A DNA stretch of 64,000 nucleotides, taken from Polytrichum commune (taxonomy: Eukaryota; Streptophyta; Polytrichopsida; Polytrichales; Polytrichaceae). Below the pieces are notes generated by a model that did not search any database, had not been told where the DNA came from, and worked only from the letters and a program-made list of their open reading frames with translations. The stretch is from the NCBI GenBank assembly GCA_950295325.1, contig OX485806.1, forward strand, positions 55,857,169 through 55,921,168. The letters run 5' to 3'. Made by a program: the position numbers and the translations under genes. Below, one piece after another: positions 33,861-45,811 of the stretch; position 1 is the first letter of the stretch, and every line of letters begins with the position of its first letter.

Positions 33861-35289
33861 GTCTCAATTGCAATCGCTCAACTTGACTATGTCTAAGCTA
33901 AAATTTTACTTTGCCTCTACCTTGAATAACTAAGATGAAGGTGTGAGCTTGAAGCTCTTGTATTCCAAAATGGTAAAGATACAAAGGACCTAGCTCTTGT
34001 GTAGCCTATTGACGTGAATAAGGTAAGGTGTTCTAAATCTAATCCTAATTTTATATATATTAAGAGGAAGTGCCTAACATGTGCCGCCCTCTTAATTATC
34101 ATATATTTAATTACTCTAAGAAAATGTAGATAGCTCTTCTGGACATCCTCGGAAAGAGCTCATATAATCCTCATCTTCTTTTACATTCAAAATCTGGAAG
34201 ATTGTAGCCTAAAATTTACATATGTAATATCTAGGTAAGGGAGGATCCTTAATGTTAACCAAAAAGTCATTTCTTGGCCCTTAATTACGTCCACCTCCGT
34301 TTTCATCACCTATGTGGCCTAGGCGAGTGTTTTACACCATGAAGCCCACTAATCCTAAGTGGCTTGCTATGTGGTTTACTAATTTCGGCCCTTTAACTTT
34401 ACGTAGTCACTAATTTAACTATCTTCACTAATTTGGTAACCGGTCCGTTGGCCTTCGTAAACCTCATTACATAATCCTTCTCCTATGGCGGTTTTGGTGA
34501 TTCTCCCTTTTTGTCATTGAGATTGTGGAGAACAGTTGGGATGTATACAAGGATAAAATTTGTGTTCCCGATAGCACGTGGGGCATGCCTTGATTGGCTT
34601 TGGAGATCGTGACCTTCTTTCACTTGTTCGGGCAGAATAATTTATGATCATATGTAGCATGTGACTTTGTGTAGTCATATTTTTGTTGACGTGTAATATG
34701 ACTATGCAAAATCATAATTTAACTGACGTGGCAGGCCACGTGGAATGTGACTGGTAGTTTTTTGACTACTTGTAGTCATGTTTTTATGGGCGTTGGTCAC
34801 ATTTTTTGCTGGATTGCGAGCAATATTTGACTACATGTAGTCACCTTCTTATTGATATGTATTACAAGGTATGACTTGTTAGAATGATATTTTAGGTGAC
34901 ATTGAATCATATTACGTGGTTGTGTGTGCACAATTGTGACTGGATTGAGTTAAATCAACTTTGCTTTCAGTCGTGAATGTCAGTCACATTTTGCATACAT
35001 TCCAAGTAGTTACTACGCATTGAAATTGTGTATTATATGGTGTAGCATGTAAGAAAATATATTAATTCAAGTTTATATAAGTATGTACCAAGTTCACTTT
35101 GTATATTCACATCATGTACTTATTGGAGACACAATTTACACAGATAAATATGAATGAATTCAATGATATTTAGTAGTGAATATCTCAAAACATATCTAAA
35201 TGAGTCAATCTTTGACACATTTACAATGACACATTTTGGGGTTCAATTCCTCATTAATATGTGGACTACCTAACTATGAAAGCCTTGTT

Positions 35290-35649
35290 TCATTTATCTA
35301 GGGTTGCCTTGTGTGTTTCCATAGGCCACTTGGTGGTGGAGTTTAATGCATTTCCCAAACGCACCATCGGTAGGTCATCCTTGTTATTGTTGTCGTATAA
35401 CAACACTTCTTTCGCTTCTAAAATAATTGAGGATATGTTGACATATATGTTGCCCTCCTCAATGAGCCACCCGTGAAGTGTACCTTCTACAAGGCTCACA
35501 GTGACTCTATGAGCAACCACGTCTATTATGGCCTTGTTGTCCTCGTCCAAGTCATACAATTTGACCCCATGAAGGTGCGGCCTCCAACAGTTTTGGAGCA
35601 GCTTCCGGTATTTGCAACTATAGTCCATAGGATCGTTTTCAAAAAGCAA
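35290..35649 (-). pseudogene. CACTA-associated protein domain fragment
   Basis: A 119-codon open frame. Its features are KLYDLDEDNKAIIDVVAH, EGTLHGWLIEEGNIYVNISS and ending VRLGNALNSTTKWPMETHK. This layout (a beta-rich region, a charged-asparagine linker, then a 'LG-x-A-x-x-S-x-x-x-WP' end) resembles the domain of unknown function found next to plant CACTA transposases. No transposase catalytic domain was seen nearby. The frame is the right size for one exon of such a gene and lacks a clear start. Confidence 0.4.
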
Positions 35650-36538
35650 GAATAAAAAATAAATGTCATCGTTAAGGTCTAACGGATCTCATTTTGGATA
35701 ATTTAAGATATTAGAGGGAGGGACAGTACCGTTGCAATTGTATTGCAATCGAATTGAAGACATCGAATTGAAAACTGTATGGAATAATGACTATAAGGAG
35801 TCACAAGAATTTTGACTTGGAGGAAGTTAAAACAATTATGAGCACTACAAGTTTGTGGATTTGTAACCCTAGCAAGAGCAAGACCGTTCTTTAGGTTTTT
35901 GCACCTCAACCAGTTTCTTTGAGTATAAGAGGTGATGGTGTGTACTTGTAACTTTGTATTTGTACAATTGCAACCCTAGACTATCTCTACATTTGTAGTG
36001 AAAGTGAAGGTTTGCACCTGTCATCCTAAATTCTTTTTGCACTTATAACTTTGCATTTTTGCATTTGTAGATGAAGGTCAAGGTGTGCAGTGGTAACCCT
36101 ATACTCTTTCTACCAAGCAAGAGAACACATGTGCATTTGTAACCCTAGACTCATTCTGCCTTTGGATTATGTTGAAGGTGGAGGTGTGCACTTGTAACCG
36201 TACTCTCTCTACATCTGTAATTCTACAGTTGTGACCTTGTAACCCTAGACTTCAATATGCAAAACCTTTTTTTTCCGGCAGTGCGGAACCCAAAAGCACT
36301 GAGTCCTAAACCCTAAACAACGATGCAATGCAAGGCCTCCAACAATGCAACAACCCGTGTTCTAGATAGCTTGTAACTTTAGGCATGTTGTGAATTATGG
36401 CCAAGGCATGCAATGACAAGAGAAACTCAAACACCTATGTGAGAAACTACACGTCCATATCTACCTGTTGCAATTGTATTGGCAACGACAAACGAAAGGA
36501 CAAACGGAAGGCCTTGCATGTGAGTTACATATCCGGGG

Positions 36539-38064
36539 TGTCAGCCCTAAACCCCCATCCTTGCTTGCGTCCTAGTCCAAGTGTGGGTCTAGAGTTCACA
36601 CGAATCCGTGTCAAAAATCATTACTCAATTTAAAAGAAGCTCTACTCTTTATTGTGGATCACAAGGTAATCAGTATTTAGAAATATTTCCCACCTTGTGT
36701 CCATTCCACACCCACATTAAACTAAGCCAAATACAAGGTCTACCCTTAACTTGCAACTCCAAAACATTTCCTTAGGTAACCAATTATCCTCCTAATCATA
36801 GCTTACGAATTTTCCTAAGCCCTAAGCCCCAAATCCCTAACTATTGCACCCTTAATACTCATCAACTAGCATTAAAATGATAACATTGGTTTATCACCTA
36901 ATGATCCAGCTAATTGCCCATTAATCCCAGCTACCTAACCTAATTACCTATCCCCAATTAAATTGTCCGGCCCTCAGTCTCCCACAGTCGGCCTTGATTG
37001 TGCGCTGTTCGGAGGCATTTACTGCCCGTCATCGCCCGTCATTTCCCCCCGTCACCCCAAGCGGTTGAGCCGGTCTACTAGTCGCTCCGGTAGTAGCCTG
37101 AGCTCCCCTCGGTAACCAGCCAAGCTCCCAATGTGGCTAAGCTTCGACCCCTGAGGTGAGCCACCTCTCTGATTCACCCCCTTGAGCTCCTCGCTAAGGC
37201 CTCGTTAGCTTGAATCGATCAGCACTCGGATGCGCCCTCCCTTCAGCTGGCTTGCTGATGGTTCCAAATTCGCAAATTCCAATCTCCGTGGAAATTCTGA
37301 TCCCTTCCTCATCCCCTGTTTCTCACTGAATGTTTCCCTGGATTCAAACTCTGTTTTTGAGCTTTATAAATTGATTTTGAATCCTCACCTCGTTTGGGCC
37401 AGAATGATTCTACCTCATACCGCAATCCCTCAACCTCCTATCCTCACATTAGTCAGCAGTTGCGGCCACAACCTCGGAAGCCTCCAAGCGCAGCTGTTTT
37501 CCCAGATTGCCTGATCCTACCTTCTTCCTGAATTGCACCCCCAACCTATCTAATGCCTTCGTCCATTAGTCTCCAACATGTCGTCCTGCAGCTGCCGTGG
37601 CAGCAATCCCTTCGAAGCCCTTCATCAAATCTCCCCAGCCTCTGCTCGGGGCCTCCTTTCAGCCCAGCCGCAACCCCCTTCACTCACATTGAGATAGAGC
37701 TCCCTTCCCCGACTCCCGACTCTCAACTGTCACCAGCCAAAAATCACTAGGGTACAGTCCTGTCTTACCCTTAACCACCAACCCCCCTACCTAATTCGAA
37801 CAACCACTCGCCTTACTCGGCAGTTCAAGCCCAACTCTAATTCAACATAGTATTTCACCTTTCAATTCTAAATCCTAATTAACATCCAGCCTAATCCTTT
37901 GGTAATACAATACTCTGCCCTAGCTAACTAGCCTAAATCCAATGATCAACTTATACTCAAAGTTCACTATGTTTATCTTTTGGATGTTTTAATAAAAAAA
38001 ACAAATCCTACTTTAGTAACTTCTAAGCCTAAACACACATAGGAGCACCTCATTTGGGTTCACA
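36539..38064. mobile_element. Family-B solo LTR with perfect target duplication
   Basis: The 1526-bp LTR starts TGTCAGCCCTAAACCCCC and ends GGGTTCACA. The five-base flanks CGGGG at 36534-36538 and 38065-38069 are identical. It is similar over much of its length to 56140-57642, with a CT-rich centre. No gag or pol was seen, so it is a solo LTR. Confidence 0.88.
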
Positions 38065-38115
38065 CGGGGTCTTAAGGCCTCTTCAATTTTGTTCATGTGA
38101 GCGCTGGCAATCCTA

Positions 38116-38524
38116 CACAGGGAGGTCACTTCATTGTCAAGTTGACACCACGTGCGGACAAAGTTTGCTACCCCTATATTACATGCCATATATAATTTTA
38201 AAATTTATGATATTTTTTCTACATATACATAACCATTGATAGTATCTTTTGTATATTTTTTTGAAATTTTTAATCATCTTTATTTTTTTAATAAATGTTT
38301 TAGTTCAATTTTGTGTCATTCTAGTTAGAAATGGTATGTTTTATGAAAAAAACAAATCATCAAATTTAGTTACCACTTTTACATATGTCATAGGTACTGT
38401 GTATATCTACTCATGAAAAACATTTGATAAAATTTTGACCCATTTTGGTGGTGCAACTTACCAAAATAAGATTTTTTTTTGTCGCATGTGGTGTTCAACT
38501 TGACAATGGAGTGATCTACCCGTG
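38116..38524. mobile_element. 409-bp MITE with long terminal inverted repeats
   Basis: The ends form an inverted repeat of about 45 bp. The left end reads CACAGGGAGGTCACTTCATT then GTCAAGTTGACACCAC. The reverse complement of the right end reads CACGGGTAGATCACTCCATT then GTCAAGTTGAACACCAC. Flanks CAATCCTA at 38108-38115 and 38525-38532 are identical 8-bp duplications. Eight bases fit the hAT superfamily; the long inverted repeat would also suit a Mutator-like element. The interior is AT-rich and non-coding. Confidence 0.85.
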
Positions 38525-38752
38525 CAATCCTAGCTCCTGCAACTTATGAGTATTCTCCTCAATGTTCTTATTGTGCAACCTCTTGTAGTCTGGAATCGCT
38601 GGCACCATGATTCTCTTCTTCGAGCATAAACGCCGAGCTTGAGAACTAAGCGTAGAAACACTCAAATGACAAAGAAAGAGACGACTAAATCTCTCGACGC
38701 CTGCCACAATAGCAAAGCCACCGGCAACCACGTGTTTGGCCGTTCTTCTTGT

Positions 38753-38830
38753 GAGTTATATGACTCCCTTGAGTCATATGACTCCCTTGAGTCATATGAC
38801 TCCTTACAATTATATGACTGCCCCAAGTTA
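38753..38830. repeat. 18-bp tandem repeat with 14-bp palindrome
   Basis: Three copies of GAGTCATATGACTCCCTT (first with one change) are followed by degenerate units. The core GAGTCATATGACTC is a perfect palindrome. Confidence 0.8.
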
Positions 38831-40050
38831 TAGGACTCCCCCCTCGTGTAAAGCACCCTAGTTATATGACTGCGTACATGTGAGCAGTCCATGCTTGTAA
38901 GGTATTCTCAAAACACAATTTGACCTAAAACGAATACTGGTTCACTCCATAGGATGGTCCAAAGCGTGAAGCATCTACAATTATGGCAAGAAGAAGAGAT
39001 TCAAACCGATGCCATGTGATTATCTTGGTACCCATGTCCTAGCATTAAATGTGTGGGAGGGAAAATCCTCAATTGTGTTTAAAATACTACGACTCAAACC
39101 TTGACTGACTCCCTAGCCAAGACAAACCATTGTATACATGAAATTTTGCTAGATATATATTTTACATGTACATATTTAATACAATATTGTCTTGGCCACA
39201 TAACACACACATTAATTTCATCCTCTCTTCCAAATGCACGCTCATGTATTTATTAACTTCTACATCATGTACACAATAAATAAAATTGACAAGCCAAAGG
39301 TACATGGGAATCCCCGTTCAAACTTTCTAGGATGATCACATGGCTCTTTCTAATATTTATATTTAGACATTGGACCATTAAATCCTAAAATTGTTTTACA
39401 TGCATATGAAAAACAAATAAAGCAATCCCCTTTTGAATAGGATGTGCCAAAATTGCACCCAATCATTGTCTTTTGGAAATAACTACTTTATATATTCCTC
39501 CCCAATTTCTCCCTAGGTAGATTAAAAAATCAATCAATTAATTAATTTGAAAATAAGCATGGGAAAATCCTAATTTCCATTACCCAACTCATTACTGGTC
39601 ATACCATACAACAGAAAATACTCACCTTTAAACACAATTGTCATTATTAAATAAAAACCCCAAAACTTAATACTAAATAATGATTCATGGGGCAACAATA
39701 CAAAAGGCCCGTCTAAGGCAACCTACATTTTCTTGGGTTGCCCAAAAAAGGAGAAAAAATGACTACTTTGAAAACATGACTGTAGAATATGACTCATGCA
39801 AAAATGTAACTACCAAATATGATAAGGGGTTCGCCAGACACGTTCCCACTTGTTCCCTATGAAGGCATAAGATTTTTCCAAAGGTCATATATGGTACATT
39901 TGTCAAATGTGACAGTGCTAGATGACTACAAGTCATATTTTTGAATTTGCCCCCCCAAAGGTTTTGGCCTCCAAGAATGTGACATCCATCAGTCACCAAT
40001 CATCCATAGTCACATTTTCCAAGTCACAAAATAATCGATCTGTTGTAGTG

Positions 40051-41529
40051 AATGGTAGCCACTTGAATCTCCATTTATATAAAATTAGTTGATAATGATT
40101 ATTTTATCAATTGTGCAAGTTTGTGGGTGACCTAAACAATTAAAATATTTTCTTGGGACTATTGTCTCATAAAATTTGTGAATGATTGACATACCAATGC
40201 ATATGTGATGAGATGAAAAAACTCAACAAATGAGTGAATTTACTAAATATGCGACTATGAAAAAATTGAGTGTTTGGGAGTAATTGTAATCGATAGTCTA
40301 AATTATAGGATAATCATCCAAAAACATATGGTAATGATTGTCACCATTGATTAAAGAATGAAACCTTTTAAAGTTGTCATTAAGAAGTAAATGCATGATT
40401 GTTAAAATAGTATAAAGTGATCAAGAAAAATCTCATAGTGGTTGTGATGATTTGGCATACATAATTTAAGATTAATTGTATGAAAGAAGTACAAAGAATA
40501 TCTAGCAAGAAAACATATTGTCTCAAGTATACAAACTATAATGATTCCAATATGCCATTACATTTGATGAAGTAAATTCATGTCTTACAATAATATTATA
40601 AGAATAACGAATTAATCCAAACCCACATCGGTATAAATGATAGTATAATTACATTGAAAAATAATCAATGAAGAAAGAGAATCCTAAAAAAATATAGCAT
40701 TACACTTCAAGTTACATTCAAAATGATTAATTAATTTGAAATTATTGTTTGTCCCAAAGTGCCCTTGGCTTTGATAAAAAGACTAAAATGGAATACTATA
40801 TGCAAGGTTATTGACCATGGTTGTGTCTGGATTTTTGCACCGCACTTGATTTCATTAAAATGAACTCACTAACAAACTATTGAATGTAGAAATAATGTGA
40901 AATAAGAAACGACCACAATCGCATGTATTTTTGTCAAGAGATTGTTGATCTTTATCTTGCTGCTAACCACTATTATCATATCAAACTTATAATAAGTTGA
41001 AATTAACATATTTATCCAAAAATATATACTTATTTTTGACACCTAAAGGATATCAAAATTGTCTTTTAAGTTTTTTCAAGTGTTTTTATAACAAAAAACC
41101 TAACTACAATCGGCCATGAGCAACATTTGTGTTTTTCACTGGTTCACCAAGTTGGATAAGATGATGCAAAAATTTATCAAATCATCCTTGCAATTTCAAT
41201 AGAAGAAAATATGCAACATGTTGAGATCGCCTTCAAATCTCAACCTTAAATGGTGTAACCTGCTACTCACTGACTTACATTATTTTATAATTTAGGAGAT
41301 TAGGTTGGCCCACAAGCCATTATTTAGTTCTTATTTCCATATGTTTCTAAGTATTTGTACATATCTACTAATTACTTAGACCTTTACACTTTAACCCAAT
41401 AATGTGTTTTTTAGGATTTTATTACCTATCGTTTTGAATTTCAAAAAGTCATAACCTCCAACTCCCAAATAATTTGAGGTGATTTCAAGTCTTTTTTATG
41501 TCGTCTAATAATAATAACATCAGTGAAAG
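40051..41529. other. AT-rich interval with one dispersed repeat
   Basis: Apart from about 40680-40880, which is similar in reverse complement to 3890-4090, no gene or domain was recognised. Confidence 0.4.
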
Positions 41530-42220
41530 GTGTGAGCTAGGAGATATGGCAATTTGACTGGGGCGCTGCCTAGGGAAAGCCCCTAGGACAACAGTGACCT
41601 GGGAGTGGCACATGGGACCGCCTTGGTTTGAACATGCATAACTTCCTCAATACTTTCCTAAATAAGCAATGATGAGTCTATCGGCATCTACGCAAAGAGG
41701 AAATGTCAATAAAGTGGTTGTTTGATGCATCAAAGATTATGGGAATAAGTTATGATGGTTTTAAGCTGCTGGGGGCTTCTAGCCCCCGCGGCTAAGGAAA
41801 AACGTCTATTTGGCCCCAACCCTTAGGAGAGAGAAAACATTTCTTGACATTGGGGTAGAGACTTTGCCCAAAGTCCTAGAGGCTTATATGGGTGAGGCGG
41901 CTTAGCCGACCGACCCCACCCAGAGCATACTTGGCAACTATGCTTCAGGTTGTTGTAGTGTTGTTTTGACAACACGATGATCAACTCAAGAGTGGACTTC
42001 CATGGATGGAAGTCCACATCTTACCATTGGTTTCTTACTAAGGGGAGAGTCCTAAATGTATGTGTAGGAGGGTTTGGTTACCAAACCATGAGCTTGGAGG
42101 TCCGCGGTATGTAGAGCTAACTATGCTTGTGTGTGGGATGTGCAAGTTAACGATTGTGGCACTTGCTAGAGTTGGGTACTGGTCAAAATAAGTTAAAGAA
42201 AACTAGCAAAGGTTGCTACA
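41530..42220 (+). repeat. 5' LTR of family-A gypsy element, 5'-truncated
   Basis: This is the reverse complement of the other family-A LTRs in the window. It ends GGTTGCTACA, two bases before a perfect tRNA-Met primer site. The first roughly 230 bp (TGTCGCGCACC onward) are missing. This copy fixes the sense direction of the family. Confidence 0.8.
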
Positions 42221-42222
42221 CA

Positions 42223-42234
42223 TGGTATCAGAGC
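42223..42234 (+). promoter_or_regulatory. tRNA-Met primer binding site, family-A element
   Basis: TGGTATCAGAGC is an exact match to the standard complement of plant initiator tRNA-Met, placed two bases after the LTR. Confidence 0.9.
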
Positions 42235-42271
42235 AGGGTTCTAATCTTTGAACTAGCATTTAGAAGGTGAA

Positions 42272-43060
42272 ATGGCTATCAAACGTGCGAGTGACGATGG
42301 TGAGCCCAGGGGTTCCAAAAAATTGCGATGTTCAAAACGGAACAAGGATCATGGCCAAAGGAATTTTAACCCCGCCATTGATTCTAATGACAATGATGGG
42401 GATGATGGAGCAATGGGGGAGGAAGTAGATGAGTCCCTTGAGAGGGATCTTGCAAGCTTTGAAAAAAATTTGGAGGCTAGATTACCAAATGCACCTATAA
42501 GCTTGGAAGGTGGTAATGTTGGACTACAACTCCATTCCAAAATGGTTGAGTTCCTAGACTCTGTCAATCAAGAACTCAAGCATGGCAAAGACAACAGAAC
42601 CCGGCAAGATAAAATTATCGAGCTCCTTATATTGCAAGGTGTTAGGCCTTCTTCTTTGACAAAGAAATTGGCCTAGGTAAACATGCCAAATGCCTATTTG
42701 GGGCTTGGTTAAGTAAAAAATGGCCAAAGAATTTTACTACTATGATGTCCAAAGGCCCAAGGACAACTACTACAATAAGGTTTTATAATGATGATTTTTT
42801 TACAAGATCATGCGCTTCAATGATGGACGAGCAAGATGTATGTCCCGAGGCAAAGAACGCAAGAAGTTTGGGCCATCAAACCAATATAAAAGACAAGCCA
42901 ATGGGGCAACTCCCAACAAAGGTGGCTACGATAAAGGAAACCACCTAAATTTTGAAACAAAGGCGGTGATATGAAGGATAAGTAGTGTGACAAATATTGC
43001 AAATTTGGTCATTTTCAAGCAGCGTGCCTCGGCAACAAGGTGAGTGTCAAAGCAATCATG
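42272..43060 (+). pseudogene. Family-A gag remnant
   Basis: The frame from the ATG at 42272 runs 134 codons (MAIKRASDDGEPRGSKK start). It has an acidic middle and a helical part, EFLDSVNQELKHGKDN, before a stop. A second copy of this segment occurs in the minus element at 62471-62773. Further down, CDKYCKFGHFQAAC at 42986-43027 is a zinc knuckle whose spacing is shifted from CX2CX4HX4C. A stop (TAG) right before it and other stops disable the gag. Confidence 0.75.
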
Positions 43061-43089
43061 TTTGTGCCACCAGTTAAATACTAAAAGGT

Positions 43090-43600
43090 GGCTTTGTAGC
43101 CAAGGCTAGTAGTCTTAAGCCAAGGCCAAGTCTTTTGTACCTTAAGATCAACATCAATGGTTAAAATGTCTTCTGTTTGGTTGACACAGGGGCAACGCAC
43201 TCCTTTATGAGTCTGAAGCTCGCAAAGGTGTTGGGCTTGCCAATGCGTAAAGCAGGCAAACTGCAAAAAATAACGAGGTGGCGTTGAATATGAACTTGAG
43301 GTGTTGGACGTTTGAGTTTTAGAAGAATTTCACACTTTGTAAAATAGATGAGGTGGACCTTTTTATGTGGGAAACCTTCTTAGATACTCACACGGTGGAT
43401 GTGAGGCGCAAACTGGTGTGGCTTGTGGTGTGTTGTGATGGCAAAGAGGTGATTTTGAAGTCGACGAGGATTCCTATGGCGGGAGGAGGTAATTTGGTCT
43501 CGATAGACCAAATGACCAATGAACAAATGATGGTGGTGGTCCGAATGGAGAAACTACCAAGAATTCACACATAGGCTAGGAACTATGGCCTATGTACTTC
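43090..43600 (+). pseudogene. Family-A aspartic protease remnant
   Basis: The plus strand reads VFCLVDTGATHSFMSLKLA with the catalytic triplet D-T-G at 43183-43191. One TAA stop (INGxNVF) lies just upstream. The linker toward reverse transcriptase (the region ISIDQMTNEQMMVVVRMEKL at 43497-43560) is also seen in the second family-A element. Confidence 0.75.
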
Positions 43601-43619
43601 GCAAATGTACTTGCCAGGA

Positions 43620-44640
43620 AACAAGGTAACTATCAAAAACAACTATCCGCTACCTCAAATTGATGATCATTTTGACTGGTTGGTGGGGGTGAAATTTTTT
43701 CACTTGTATAGACTTAAAAACAGAGTACTACCAAATTTGAATCGTGGATGAAAATGTGCAAAAGATGGCGTGCCGCACAAGATATGGATCTTATGAGTTT
43801 TGGTGATGTCATTATGGTTTTTTAATGCACCATTGATATTGACAACCCTTATGAACACCATCTTTCAAGAAGAGATGGAAAACTTTGTGATAGTCTACAT
43901 TAATGACATCTTGGTGTATTCCAAGATGACGGAGGAGCATGCACGACACCTTGACGAGGTGCTTCGAAAGCTAATTGATAATATGTTGTATGCCAACGGG
44001 ATAAAAAGTGAGTTTGCTCAACAAGAGATTGAGGTCTTGGGCCATGTGGTGACAATAGATGGAATTAACCCAGACATAAAAAGGGTAAAGACAATCCAAG
44101 AATGGAACCGGCTGTCGGTTCAAAAAGGACCTAGATCCTTCCTTGGCCTAGCCAACTACTACTGCTCATTCATTCAAGATTTTTCTAAGTATATTTGCCT
44201 TTGTCCGACTTGTTAAAGAAGGGGGTATCCCAAGAATGGGATGAACTTTGTTTCCAAGCCTTTCAGAGCTTAAGAGCAAGTTGTCATCGTTGCCCGTGCT
44301 TGAGTTCCCGAAGTTTGTCAAGGTTTTTTAGGAGCATACGAATGCAAATGATTTTGCCATTGGCGGAGTGTTCATATAAGATGGATGGCCCATTGCTTAT
44401 GAGAGCAAAAAACTTGATGGTTTTCAATGGATATGGCCAACTCATGAAAAAAACTTTTTATCGTTTTGCATTGCTTGAAGACGCGGAAACACTATTGGGG
44501 TTGTACAAGACCAAGGTTTACAGGGACAATGTGTTCTTGAAATAATTTGAGACACAAATGCAAATGGACACCAAACCATTGTGATGGCCCGATACCTTGG
44601 CGTTTATGAATGTGGAGTTGATCCACAAACTATACCGTGA
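43620..44640 (+). pseudogene. Family-A reverse transcriptase and RNase H remnant
   Basis: Blocks include NNYPLPQIDDHFDWL at about 43640 and LMNTIFQEEMENFVIVYIND at 43848-43907. EVLGHVVTIDGINPDIKRVK, SFLGLANYY and SDLLKKGVSQEWDE follow. The catalytic box at 43896-43910 reads YINDI instead of YIDDI. RNase H follows (YHLGLYKTKVYxDN-like sequence at about 44495-44535). The frame is cut at 44641 by a solo LTR and resumes at 45574. Confidence 0.85.
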
Positions 44641-44641
44641 T

Positions 44642-45568
44642 TGTCGCAACCCTTACTAGCCCCTTAATAATTTTTCCAATTTTTAATTCTAGCAAAGGTT
44701 TTTAGTCCTAACCCTTTGCATTCCGCCATGCTAATGGTTAGTTCCTCTTACCCCGGACCTTATAGTTCATAGGAGGGAACCGACCCTCCTACTTTGCTTT
44801 CGGGACTCACCCCTTAATCAATAACCAATTCTTAGATGTGGACTTCCATCCATGAAAGTCCAATCTTATGTTGATCATCGCATTGCTGGAGCAACACTAC
44901 AACAACCCAAAGCGTCCTAGGCAACTATGGCCTCACATTGGGCCAATGCCCATGGAGGCTGTGTCGTTCGGCGTCGGGTGGGGAGGCCACACCACCTCAC
45001 CCATATAAGCCTCCAACATTCTAGGTGGGGCCCCTATCCCACCGTTAAGAAACCTCTTGTCTCTTTACCAAGAGTTGGGGCCAAGTAGACATTTTCCCTT
45101 AGCCGTTGGGCCTAGAAGCCCCCAGCACCTTCAGACCATCATAACAATGTTAGATGTTAACAAACAACAACTTCATCTTCATCTAAGCTTCACGTAGATG
45201 CCAATGGACTCCTTACTTGCCCCATTTAGGCAAGTATTGACAAAGTTATGCCTGTTTGAACCTTGGCAGTCCCGGGAATCAGTCCCAGGCACTGCTGTAC
45301 CAGAGCACTGTCCCGGGACAGCGCCCCACTCAAATTGCCATAACTCCTAGCTCACACCTCCGATTGAGGTGTTCTTGAGCATTATAGAATCTACCCTCGT
45401 GCCTCCTAGTCTCCGTGGGTGGGAGGCGTTCCCAACGCCCGGGGCCCTCGCCCACATTAGGATCACTTGGGCCCTCTCACCAACGGCGCCACAAGTCTTG
45501 GGTGTCAATCCGGGGTCCCCCTTGTGCCCATGGTGTTACGGGCACTCCTCATGGAGAGGTGCACGACA
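44642..45568 (-). mobile_element. Family-A solo LTR inserted backwards in a family-A element
   Basis: The 927-bp LTR starts TGTCGCAACC and ends GTGCACGACA. The flanks GTGAT at 44637-44641 and 45569-45573 are identical. The host element's RNase H/integrase linker reads up to 44641 and continues after 45573, which proves insertion into a pre-existing copy of the same family, in opposite orientation. Confidence 0.9.
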
Positions 45569-45573
45569 GTGAT

Positions 45574-45811
45574 AATGTGGTGTTGGACATACTAAATAGA
45601 CGGGGAGAAATCCAAGCAATGGGCAGGACCCAAACCTTGTGGCTAATGTACAAAGGTAAAAGACACTTGCAACGCAAGTTAAAGGAGGGATACATCAACG
45701 ACCTTGGAGTACAAAGACTTTTAGGCAAGGTCTGCAAAGGCAAGGTGCTTAAGAAGGTCAAGTTGGTGGATGAATTGCTCAAGTATAAGCAATGTCGGGT
45801 GTATGTGCCCG
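45574..45811 (+). pseudogene. Family-A RNase H-integrase linker remnant
   Basis: The frame after the solo LTR reads VVLDILNRRGEIQAMGRTQ, then KLKEGYINDLGVQRLLGKVC and VKLVDELLKYKQCRVYV. This matches the corresponding part of the minus-strand element near 52700-52900. It stops where a reversed LTR fragment begins, so the zinc finger and integrase core are lost. Confidence 0.75.

Larger units (their letters stand above)
34640..40050 (-). mobile_element. CACTA (En/Spm)-like DNA transposon remnant
   Basis: The right end reads, on the minus strand, CACTACAACAGATC (40037-40050), a typical plant CACTA terminus. Both margins are dense in short subterminal motifs of the TGACTACA/TAGTCAT/AGTCACATTTT type. 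On the left (34650-35000) they include the perfect palindrome TGACTACATGTAGTCA at about 34829-34844; on the right they lie at 39760-40030. Between them is a minus-strand frame resembling a CACTA-associated protein domain. The left terminal repeat was not found. A family-B solo LTR and a MITE lie inside. The span is inferred from the subterminal motifs. Confidence 0.5.
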
